Both the position numbers and the translations under genes were made by a program. A stretch of DNA of 64,000 nucleotides from Planctomycetaceae bacterium (lineage in GTDB: Bacteria > Planctomycetota > Planctomycetia > Pirellulales > Pirellulaceae): contig PBSM01000188.1 of NCBI GenBank assembly GCA_002726245.1, positions 1 through 64,000 of the forward strand. Reading direction: 5' to 3'. Numbering within the stretch: position 1 is the first letter of the stretch; each line of letters begins with the position of its first letter. Positions 38,877-50,800 of this stretch are shown piece by piece. Below the pieces are notes generated by a model that was not told the DNA's origin, searched no databases, and worked only from the letters and a program-made list of their open reading frames with translations.

Positions 38877-38894
38877 ACCACCTACACGAGTGGT
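38877..38894 (-). terminator. Terminator-like hairpin after the upstream giant gene
   Basis: On the minus strand ACCAC/GTGGT form a 5-bp stem with an 8-base loop, one base after the TAA stop, followed by TTTCTTAA. The stem is short but the placement fits an intrinsic terminator. Confidence 0.45.
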
Positions 38895-38895
38895 C

Positions 38896-41800
38896 TTAGT
38901 CGGACTCGCCATCGATCCAGTCACCGAACGCCTCGTCTAGCACGCTGCGTTCAACATCGATTTCGAGTTCGGCCAGCTCGACGAAAGTTGCCGCCAATCG
39001 CTCGGTCGATTCCGCTTCGGCTTCGGCCGCGAACAACTCGTCCACCACCCTAGAAACTGGATCCACCGGGGCGGGCGTCTGCTGTCGCACGAGTTGTGGT
39101 TGTGCCACCCAGAAGTCGTGGGGCACAAACCCAGCAACCTGCTGGGACCTCGCATTGGTGGAGCCAGCGGTGGTACCTTCGCCCTCGGGCAATTGCCCGC
39201 CGCCGCCGTTGTTGTTTAGGAAGTTGATGACATTGAGGCCATCCAGCGGATCGACGAAACCATTCCCGTTAACATCCCAGAACGGAGCGATTGCCGGGGA
39301 GTTCGCAGGGATCGCGTGCGAGCCATTGCGATTGATCTCGTTGACGATCAGCAGCGCGTCGATCGGAGAAACCGTGCCATCGGCGTTGACGTCCAGCGGC
39401 TCTTCAGAATTACGACGTGGACGAGTATTCACTACCTCAATACTGACGGTGACTGGCGAGGACTGAGCCCCGCTGCCATCCTGCGCGAAGTAGCGGAAGG
39501 TGTCGGTACCAAAGAAGCCACTGTTGGGCGAGTAAGTCAGGGACCCGTTGGTGTTTACTGCAAGCACACCATTCTGTGGGCCGCTTCCGGCGACAAGAAC
39601 AGCGCGAAGTTGTTCCTGATCTACGTCGATGTCATTCTTCAGCACTCCATCTTCGGCCGGGACGGTCAGTGTCGATCCTTCCGCCACAGAATAGGTGTCG
39701 GGGATCGCAATCGGAGCATCGTTGACAGCCTTCACGTTGATCGTGACGGTACCGATGGCCGTCGCCGAACCATCGCTCAGGGTGTAGGTAAAGGTGTCGC
39801 TGCCGTTGAAATCCTGGTTGGGCTGGTAAGTGAAGAAGCCACTTGAGTTCAGTACCGCCGCGCCGTTGGCGGCGTTGCTGGCCAGAGCGGCGGCCAAGGG
39901 GCTACCTTCAAGATCGCTATCGTTGACCAGCACTCCAATCGCCGAAGCCACGGTCAATCGCGTATCCTCGTTCACATCGTAGCTATCTGTTTGCGGGGTG
40001 GGAGCATCGTTGCGGCCATCGACGGTTACCGTGACAGTGCCCTCATTGGACAAGCCTGTTCCGTCTGCGATTCGGTAGGTGAAGGTGTCTTGCAGTGACT
40101 CGCCGGGCGCGAGACTCTGTAACTCCGCAACGGCGCTAGGATCGTACGTGAACGTTCCATCGGCATTCACCATCACCGGCGCACCCTTGGCACTCGTAAC
40201 GTCGAACGTTCCGACGTTGAGTACGTCCGTGGCGTCTGCGTCGGTGTCGTTGCCAAGCACTCCGACTCCGGAGACGCTGAGAGTGGAATCCTCATCGACG
40301 CGGTAGTTATCGTCGTTGGCGACGGGCAGGTCGTTCGCGCCGTTGACGGTGACCGTCACCGTAGTCGTTGCAGTTCCGCCCTTGCCATCCGCGATGGTGT
40401 AAGTGAACGTATCGTCCAGCGACTGGCCTATGGCCAAGGCTTGTATGTCTGAAACACCGGCCGGATTGTAGCTGAAGGCACCGGTCGAGTTCACCGAGAT
40501 GGAGGCACCTCGTGAGCTAGTCCCGGCAAAGGGGGTTACGTTGAGGAAGTCGTTATCGATGTCGGTATCGTTGACCAATAGGCCCGGCGCACCAACAACA
40601 AGCGAGACGTCTTCGTTGGTATTAAACTGGTCAGCGACCGCCACGGGCCGATCATTAACTCCCGTCACTGTAATCGAGACAATTCCTTCGGCGGTCGAGC
40701 TGTCCAGGCCGTCCGAAGCTCGGTACGTGAAAACATCCACGGACGTGGCACCGGTTGGTAACGCACCGAGTGTTGCCGAAGTACTCGGGTCATAGGTGTA
40801 GTCGCCACCAGTATCAACCCGCAACGTGGCGCCAGACGGCAGAACGAACGAAGAGCCGACGTTAGCCGTCGAGCCGTTGACTTCCGAAACGCTCAGGATG
40901 TCACCCTCGGCATCCGTGTCGTTGCTGACGAGGCCGTTCACAACCGGAACCGTAATGGCTGTGTCTTCAATCGTCGAGGCACTATCGTCCGCCGTCACCG
41001 GTGCGTCGTTGACGCCGCTTACCGTCACAGAGACGGTCGCGGTCGATTGCAACCCCAACGCGTCAATAATCGAATAGGTGAAACTGTCGGACAACGCTTG
41101 TCCATTGGCGAGTTCCTGTAATTCTTGCGAGCCGCGCGGATCATACGTGAACTCGCCGGTCGGAAGAATGGTGACGGCCGCGCCACGTTGGCTGACCTGA
41201 TCGAACGAAGACAGACCAAACGCGTCGCCGGCGTCGGGATCGAAGTCGTTGGAAAACAAACCAGCCGCGCTGGGGACTCGCAGCAGCGTATCTTCGTCCG
41301 TGCTGGCCAGGTCGTCGTCGGCGACAGGGGCATCGTTCGCACCGATCACGGTGATAGAGACCGTGCCGATCGTCGTCAAACTCGCGTCGAACACCTCGTA
41401 TGTGAAGGTATCAACGAGCGACTCACCTTGTCGCAAGGCTTGTAGTTGTGACGCAATGGTGGGGTTGTAAGAGTATCCTCCCAGGCCGCCAGTTCCTCCT
41501 CCCGAAGGCGGACTGGTGATCTGCACCGTAGCACCGTGTTGGCTTGTGACGAAACCGGGTGTTACTCGAAGAGTTGCGGTCTCGCCAGTGTCTGGATCGA
41601 TATCGTTGGCGAGAACTCCTGGTTCGATGAACGTCAGAGTTCCGTCTTCTCCAACGACAGCGCGATCGGCTTGTGCGATCGGCGCGTCGTTGGCACCGGA
41701 AACCGTGATCGAGACGGTGGCGGTATCGGTCACACCCTGCGCATCACGCACGTTGTAGCGGAACGTATCGACCAACGGCGCCGACGTCGTGCTGAGAGCT

Positions 41801-44800
41801 TGCAGCGACTGCGATTCGGTTGGGTCGTATGAATAACCGCCAGCAGCATCGACGTTGACCCGAGCACCGAGCGAGCTGAACGAATCGAAGCTGGTGACGG
41901 TCAATGTGTCGCTCACATCAATCTCCACATCGTTCGCCAAGACCGCGGCGGCATCGCTGCTGGAAACGGTTAACGCGGTATCCTCATTGGTCGAGTTCGT
42001 ATCATCGGCAGCGTCTGGCGCGTCGTTCAAACCGGTGACCGTGACGGTGACGGTTGCAACATTGCTGTTCGTGTCCGGATTTCCCGCCGTATCCAGATCG
42101 GCGGCACGATACGTGAAGGTGACCTGGCGTGATTCACCGACGGCAAGACTCTGGAAATCATTCAACGGATCGAAGCGGAAGGTATCAGCACCGCTGATGG
42201 TCGCCTCGCCGTTACCCGTGCCAGGCGGGCTGAGAATGGTGTACTGCAAGACGCGGTCGTCGGCATCAGTAGCCGAGAACAGATCGTTGATCGGCGGACC
42301 ATTTTCCGTCGTCGATACACTTACATCGCTGGCCACCGGAACGTTGTTCACGCCCGCCACCGTGACGGTCACCGTGGCTGTATTGCTGAGACCTTGCTGG
42401 ATGTCTTTTGCGCGATACGTGAAGGTAACTTGGCGGCTGTCGCCGTCGCCTAGGTCCTGGAACTCCTGGCCCGGATCGAACGTGAATTGCGTGCTGCCGG
42501 GCGTTCCGCTGGTCGAGACGTTCCCTTCACTCGGACCCAACAGAATTTCATAGGAAAGCGTCGCGAGTTCGCCGGTATCGATATCCGCCGAGTTGAAGTT
42601 TCCGTTCACGGAAGAGTCGAAGCTGGCAGGGACGGAGCGCGGCCGTTCCGTCGCCGCAATACTCACGTCCGCGGAGGTTGGCAGGTCATTCATGCCAGTG
42701 ACTGTGATCGTGACGGTCGCTTCGTTGGAGATCAGATCGTCCGTGTTGGTGCCGTTGTCTTGCACTCTGTAGGTGAAGGAGTCGCGTCGTGTTTGGCCAG
42801 CCGGAAGTTGCTGCAGGCTGTTGGCGGCGAGTGGATCGTAGGTAAACGAGCCGGTCGGGTTTACAGTCAACGTCGCGCCCAGATCGCTCGACGTGATCGA
42901 ACCTGGATCGACGACCACCAAGGTTTGGGCAGGGATGTCCACGTCGGTGTCGTTTTGCCGCAATCCCAAGCCCGACACCGTCAGGCGAACATCTTCCGTC
43001 ACGGTGAACGAATCATCGCTGGCGACCGGATTGTCGTTTCGGTTTTCAACAGCGATCGTGGCGACCTCGACCTTCGTGCTGAACGCGGTTGCGCCACCGT
43101 TGACCGATGCGTCGCCCAAGCCGCCGGCGGTACCACTCTGCTGGTCCCAAGCTCGAAAGCTGACCGTCGCCGTTTCGCCGTTAAGCTCTGTCGGTATGTA
43201 ACGCAAACTTGCCGTCGCAGGGAGCAAGCGTGCGGCTCCGTTGGAGACATTCCCAACTGGCAGGAATGTGGCACCACCGTCGAGAGAGTACTCCCAACCA
43301 GCCGCATTCGCGCCAGTCGTGCCAATAATCGCGAAGCCTTTGTCGAAGGGATCGTCGTCATCATCGATGAGATTGGGGGCGACGGTCGCGTTCGGGTCAA
43401 TCATCTTAGACACCAGGGTCCCCTGGTTCGAGATTTCGTCCTCGTGGATTGGATCAAGCGTCACTGAACCACTGTTATCGAGGCGAGGTGCATCGTTCAG
43501 GGAGGTGACGACAAGTGATGATGTGTTTTCGGTGGGGCTGAAGGCTGTCGTCCCGCCGGTCGGTGTGGTCGATGCTTGCATTCCCTGCTGACCCGCGGTT
43601 GTACCGCTTTGATCCCAGGCGCGGTAAGTCACGGAAACCGTTTCGCCATTCTTAAAGTCTGGCACATAACGCAGCAAGTCAACGGATCGCAGCAGAAGCC
43701 CCGGGTTGGTGAAGGTGACCGTGTCCAGAACAGGGACATCGACGTAGTTCGTCCCGCCGTCCAGAGAGTACTGCCAGATACCGTTGCCGCTGAAGCTGGT
43801 CAACGCGATCCCGCGTGACGCGCCGTTATCGACGTCATCGGTGGCGCCCATGAAGTTGTCAACGAGGTCACCATCGCTGGCAACATCTTCGTTCGTGCCC
43901 GTCAACAAGCCCGCCGCGGCTGTCGTAAACAGCGGGGCATCGTTCACGGCTTGAATCGCAATACTGGCCGTGTCCAGATCCGTACTGAATGGCGTAGCGC
44001 CACCGTTGGAACTGGTGCTGACCTTCATCCCTTGTTGGCCGACCGTCCCGCCACTCTGGTCCCAAGCACGATAGGTGATGGTTGGCATCTCGCCGTTTTC
44101 GTTGTCGGGGATGTAACGGAGATCGTCGGTTTGACGCAACAACAACGCCTCTGTTTCGGAAATGTCCATAATGTCCACGAAGGAACCACCGGTCGAGTAT
44201 TGCCAGCGGCCATTGCCGGCGACCCCGGTGACGGCCATTCCGACGCTGGCTCCGACATCGACGTCCGATGCTGTCCCACCCAGAACGTTAGCGACACTCG
44301 CTGTTGTTGAAGCGTCATCTTCGGTAACCGAAGGCAATGTCTGCGCCCCGGTAGCCGTCAATACGGGAGCGTCGTTGATAGCATTGATGAAGATCTCAAC
44401 GGAGCCGACGTCGGTTTGGAAGTCGTCAACGCCGTTCGTCGTTCCGTTGTCTTCAATCGTGTACGTAAAGAAGTCACTGTTGCCGAAGTTGTTTTCGGGG
44501 CTATTGAAGTCCGCGGGCGGGGTATAGGTGATCTGTCCCGTCGCTTGGTTGAAGGTCACGATGCCGCCCCGGTCGCTCGCGGGCGCAACGCTCACGACGT
44601 TCAAGGTTTGAGACGATTCATTGGGGTCGCCAGCCTGGTCGCGCAAGTCGTTTGACCGCAAGGTCGCCGCGCTGATGTTCAACAGCGTATCTTCATCCGT
44701 GTTGAACTGGTTGTCCGTCACCGCGGTTGGAAGATCGTTGACTTCCCAGACGGTGATCAACAGCGTGTTGTCGATCTGTTCATTGTCTGTTGGAGTGCTG

Positions 44801-47800
44801 GCGGTCAGGTCTTGGCCTGTATCGGTTGCACGAATGGTCAGATTGAACGTGCCGTGCTGCTCGGCTTTGTAGTTGATATTCAAGTAGTCACCATTCGCAT
44901 CCGGCGTGCCAGCGGCGTCGGCAAGCTGGGCGGTTAACAGCGGATTCGCAGGAGTGGTTGCGACACAAGTGCCGCCGACGACGAGACAGAAACTGAGTTG
45001 GTCGCCATTGGTCGCGACATCAGGATCGTCGAAGTACGTCCGCAGGTCGATCAGCGAATCGCCCGAATCCTCCGGAACCGTGATATCCACCGCTGCCGCC
45101 GCGACCGTAGGTGGATCGTTCACGGCGGCGACGTCCAACGTCAGGAAGTCGGTTGCCGTCAGGCCCGCCGCGTCGGTTGCCCGGACCTCGATGATGGCGG
45201 TGCCGTTCTGATTCGGCACGAAACCGACGATCATTTCCGAACCACCCGTCACTAATTGCGAATCGTCTATCGTTACCAACGACGGATTGTCATTGGAAAC
45301 CACCTCGAACGTCAGCGTCTCGCCCGTGTTGTCGGCAAAATCAACGTCGTCGAAGACGAGCAGCAGCAGTTCGAATTCGATGTCATCGGCATCTTCATTC
45401 ACCATCTCAGCGCCCAGCGGATTGGCGACGAACGGTGCATCATTAATGGCCGCGATGGTGATCGTTGTCGTTGTGTCAACCGACAGTTGTCCACCGATCC
45501 CTGTATTGCCGTTGTCGTTGACGGTGATTGTCAACAACACATCGCCGCCGTTGTTGATGCTGTTGAAATCGTTGCTAGGAACGGTGTACCGCAACTTGCT
45601 GGCCGCTCCCGTATCACGGAGCGTGCTTTGAATCTCGGCTAGGGTGCCGACTATCTGCACTGTCTCTGTTCCCTGCCCCGTAAGCGTGTTCAGATTCGTA
45701 TCTGGAGTGAGGAGAGTCAGGCTGCCCTCGCCAAGCGGAACCGACAGCGTAACGGTGACTTCCCCATTCGTGGTATCTGCGGCATCCACGTCGTCAAACG
45801 CGCTGACCAGGATGTCCCGCGTGCGGAGTGGATCCCCTGGGTTTGTCTGCGGCGGATTCTGGACACCTCCTTCGTTGATCGAAACTGTTGTCTCCACGGT
45901 CACAGTCGGGGCGTCGTTGACAGCCGTCACAAACAACGGGAATACGCCCACGCTCGACATCGCCGGAGGTGAACCGCTATCGGTCACCGAGATCGACAAG
46001 AGTGCTGTGCCGTTGCTGTGCTCAGCCACTTGGAAGCTAAGGTCCCAGTTATCAGTCGTTGGATTCTTGGTGACGGTTGGGAAGGTCGCAAACGTGACGC
46101 TACCGCCAGTCTGAACGATGTTGAAAGAGAGCGGCGTTTGCGACACTTCATCGGCGGCGCCGGCCGGACCGGGGACCACGTTGGCATCGAGAGCCCAGTC
46201 GGAGATGACAATCGGCCCGGCGTCTTCCAAAATTGGTTGCAACGTTGTTCCAGTAAACTCGGGCATGTCATTGACTGGATTGACAACGATGTCAAACGTT
46301 CCACTCGGCTGAATCGCCCCCACATCGAGCCCGCTGTTTCCGTTGTCATCAACGCTCACAGTAACGACGACGTCGTCAAAGTTATTGACGCTGTTGAAGT
46401 CTGAGTTCGGCACGGTGTAGGTCACACCGCCTCGGCTGGGGCCGGCGGCGTCGTTCAACGTGGCGTCGATCTCGGTCAGCGTTCCCGTCAGAGTCACCGT
46501 GGTTCCGTCCTGGCTGATTTGGCCAGCCGGCACGCCGCCCGTCGTGTTGGGGTTGACGGCGATCGTGCCCTCGCTGGGATCAACAAGCGCCAATGTCACG
46601 GTTAACAGATCCGATGGACCGGATTCGTTCGCATCGATGTCGTCAATCGTGATGTCGCGGATCGTGACGGCGCCACGCAAGAGTGACGCATCGGGAGTCT
46701 CAGCATCCAGCAACTCGTCGATTACGGGGGCCGTCGCAGGCAGCATTAACGTTGGAGCATCATTCGTCTGCCTGACGGTAATGGCTGCCGTTTCCGTTAC
46801 ATCTCCATCAGCCCCTGAACCAACGTTGCCGCCATCTTCGGCTCGGACGGTTAGCAGCACATCTCCGCCGTTGTTGTCGCTGTTGAAGTCCGCGTCCGGC
46901 AGCGTGTAGGTCAGGCTGGCTAGCGTCGTGCCGATCTCGACCTGTGTGCCTTGCAGAACGATCTGAGTGTTGCTGCCGTTGGGTGTGATCGTCGCACCAC
47001 CTGGTCCTGCCGTCACTGCGATCGTTCCGTCGCTACTATCGAACGGTACTGTCGTGGCGACCGTCAAGATCACAGTCAGTGGGGCCGTACCGATATCGAT
47101 GTCGGTGACCGAGACACCTGAAATCGCATGCGTCAATGCGGGCAAGCTCGTTCCAGCCGTGCCTTCATCAATTGTCTGCGCAGGGGCTACGATCACCGGA
47201 GGATCGTTAACGGGCTCGATCACGATCGTGAACGTTGCGGCAGTCGATGCGTTCTGGTGCGGTGCTCCGACCGGACCGTTATCTTTGGCAACAGCCGTAA
47301 CGATGGCGGAGCCAACCGCATTCTCGGCCAGTGTAAATGTTAGAGTCCCGGTTTTGCTAATTCGTGGTTGGACGGTGAAGAGCGAAGTATCGAGCGTGAA
47401 AACGTCCAGCGGATCGAGAATATCTTGCTCCGGCAACTCTTCGTCCGCCACGCCTGTAGGGCCGGGGATCGCTGTCGAAAAACCCGTGATCGTGTGCGCA
47501 TCAGTCGTCACAGGATTCGCACGCGTGCTGTATTCGGCGACCACCACTTGCGTGCCGGGTGTCCCTGTATCCTGGTCGATCTGCAGCGTCAGTTCCGGAG
47601 GATCATTGACCGCGTTGATGTCCAGAGTTACCACGCCAATGTCGGTGCTGAAGGCAGTCGCTCCGCCGTTGATTTGCGTATCCGCACTGCTCCCGTTGGC
47701 CGTCATGAACTCTTGGTCCCAAGCACGCACGCTGATCGTGGCCGTGCCGGTCGTGTTCTCGGTGTTGAAGTGGGGGTCGGGAATGAAACGAATGCGAGTC

Positions 47801-50800
47801 TGGACCGCATCGTCCAGCAACAGTGCTTGAGTCTCCGAAGGCCCTGTCGTGCTGTTGTGTCCGTTCACTGCGGTCCAGGTTGTGCCGTCGTCAATCGTGT
47901 ACTGCCAGACACCGTTCGACTCGTCGATCGCCACGACCGCCACGCCGAGCGGTGTGGAAGAACCGTCGACATCCATGATCAAGCTGCTGTGCTGCGCCAC
48001 GAGCGAGGAAATAGTCTGCCCTTGCGGGTCGGCGATGGGCGTCCCCGCCGCGTTGATGTTGTCTTCATTGATCGGAGACAGTGCGATTCGGCCGGGCAGG
48101 ATCTCGGGCGCATCGTTCACGTCCGTCACGCTGATCGTGAAGGTCTGGACGGCAGTGGTCCGATCGTCGTCCGGAATAAGCGGCGTCGCGTTGTCGTCCT
48201 TGAGTTCCACGGAGATGACAGCCACGCCATAAGCGTCCTGGGACGTCGTGAAAGTCAGTTCGCCGGTCAGCGAGTTGATCGCCGGAGCAGCCGGAGCAAC
48301 ATCAAACGCCATGACCTCGGTCAGGCTGTCGATCGTGACGATGAATTCGAGGGCCTGTGCGGTCGACGCTGGAAGTATCTCGTCCGTTGCATCGCTTGGG
48401 CCGGCCTGAAAGGGATCCGCAAAGAGCGGAAACGAGTGCACTCCCACGCCCATCCCGACGTCTTCGTCTTCTTCGACCGTTACATCGATGTCCGGCGTGG
48501 TCGTGAGATCCTGATCGTTCAGCGTAAACTCCGGAACGTCGTTGACCGGGGTAATCTGGATATCGATGCTCGAAGTCGTCGCCTGCGGGTCAAGAGTTGG
48601 TGGCGGACCGAATCGACCCTCGTCCTCGCTCAAGATCGTGATGCTCGTCAGAGTTTGTGCGATGAGATCGTTGTGATTCGCCGGCGGCGTAAAGACGAGT
48701 CCGTTGATCGCGGCGTTGATCTGGGCGACCGTGCCCGTAACGGTGATGACCGGGTCGTCGATACCGTCTTGTCCGGCGCCAAACGTCAAACCAGTGACGC
48801 CCTGCAAAGTCATAATGCTGCCGTGCGACGCGGTCAAGGTCACCTTCAAGACGCCGTCGTCCGCTGTCACCTGTCGATCCAACATCGGCATCTGAGCCAG
48901 GTAGGCGTCTGGATCAAACACGGCGATCGAGTTGTTTGCTCCGCGCGGCCCGGCGACCGGCGAGACAAGTTCGGTGCCGGTCGTACTCTGTGTCATATCG
49001 ACCAACGCATTCGCCAGCAACGAACCCTGAACCGCCGTCACGACTTCATCGGTCGTCGAAGTGATCGTGAACGCTCCGCCAGGTGTCAACGTGCCATCGG
49101 TGGCCAGCGTAACCGTGATCGTGGCGTTACCCGAGCCGATGTCTGTTACATCCACCTCGATCATCTGATCCACAACCGTCGGCTCGACGAAGACTACCTG
49201 CAGACGATCGTTCACCGTTGGCCGCTTCGTGAACGTGACGTCTTCTGCACCGAAGGCGAACGTGATGATACCGCCGACTTCCTCCGTCGTCCCCGCTTCG
49301 ACGACGCCCGTACCACTAGACGTGATCGTTACCAAGGCATTGGCGTCGGCGTTACCTTGAAGGGCCGCCGCTAGTTCGTCGGTGGTGGTCGTGATGTTCC
49401 CAAGTCCATCCGTCGCCAGATCAACAATGATTTGCGAACGCCCGCTACCTGTACCAAGCACGCTAACATTCAGCGTCGTGTTCGCAACACCCGAGTCGCG
49501 GAGTTCCAGAGTAATGACGTCCGTCGTATCTACTTTCTCGGTAACGAAGATTTTCTCCGCGCCGGCTGGCAATGCCAGGATCGCGCCACCGCTGGACAGA
49601 GTGACCGTTGAACCTTCTTCAATCTGCTGCTGCCCAGGTTTGGTGGTGATTGGTGGATCATTATCGTTATCCGTCAGGACGATATCGAAACGAATCGTGC
49701 CATCCGTTTGATTCGGCAACAGCAAGTTGCCGGCCAAGTCGCGAATACCGATCGCCGGGCTGCGATCCACGGTGATGGTGTAGTTATGCTCCAGCTCGAA
49801 TGTCGTGGTCGCCGTGAAGATGGCACGGTTTGAGTTCGAGTTGTAAGTGAACTGATAGTCAACGGCGTTTTGCAGCTGCCGCCCATCCTGAAAGAGGCTG
49901 AACTGCAGGGCCGATACCAACGTATCGTCGATACCAACGCCATCGTCCACAAGCTCGACAATCAGTTGATTCGGGGAGGCTGGCGAATCGAGCCATACCT
50001 TGTTTGCTCTTGGATCGAGGTCGGTGATACCGTCGTTGGTGTCCCGCGGTAAGTCCAATCTGGCAATGCCTTCGTCGAAGTCCGCGCGCTCGATGGCTCC
50101 ACGATCCTTAAAGATGTCAACGCCCAGACCCGCGGGGCTGACCTTCGAGGAATCGTCCAATCGCTTTTGACCGAAGGCGTCGAACTCGGGCGCCACGATC
50201 GGTGAAGCAGGCAGGCCCAGCGGCGACTTGACGGCTACGAAGTTGGGGCGATCCTGAAAACTGTTCAAGGAACTGTCGATGGCGTCCGTTCCCTGCACGA
50301 GATAGAAGTTCCCTTTGCGTGCGTCCACGAACAGGGGGTCGGCGGTTGTTCTTAGGGTCGCGTCCGTCCCCACGAACGCATCGGTCACATTGCCTTGGAA
50401 CATATTCGCGCCAACAACCGTGTTGCCTGCGGTGCCCGCGATGTTCAAGCTGCTAATCGTGTTGACGATCAGGTTATTCAGGATCGTCGGACTGGCTCCG
50501 CCCGAGATCGACAAGCCAATACCCGCCTGGGAACTGGAGATGGCTTGCACGAATGCTTGCGAGAAGGTCACGAAGAAGCCACTCGGATCTTGACGGAACA
50601 CCTCAATGTCGAACGTTGCACCGCCGGTGGCGTTGGCGTAGGTCACATAGGTGTCACGCGTGTTGTTGACACCGCCGTCGATCGGGTTGAACGGCAAGTT
50701 CGGATCAAGCGTGATACCAAAGAAGACCGCATTCTGGGTCAACAACTGGCCCAGGGCTTGCTGCTGATCCGCCTGCGACGAGTCGTCGTCTTCGTCGGTC

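Larger units (their letters stand above)
38595..38895. other. Intergenic region between the two giant genes
   Basis: This 301-bp interval holds, in minus-strand order, a terminator-like hairpin (38894-38877), a promoter (38784-38757) and a 5'-UTR hairpin (38709-38656), described separately. No gene is seen in it. Confidence 0.7.

Noticed and set aside
47368-49374. Plus-strand open frame of 668 codons
   Set aside because: It lies wholly antisense to cadherin-like and repeat sequence of the giant gene. Its product is rich in Arg, His, Val and Asp with no motif, as expected from the complement of GC-rich repeat coding DNA.
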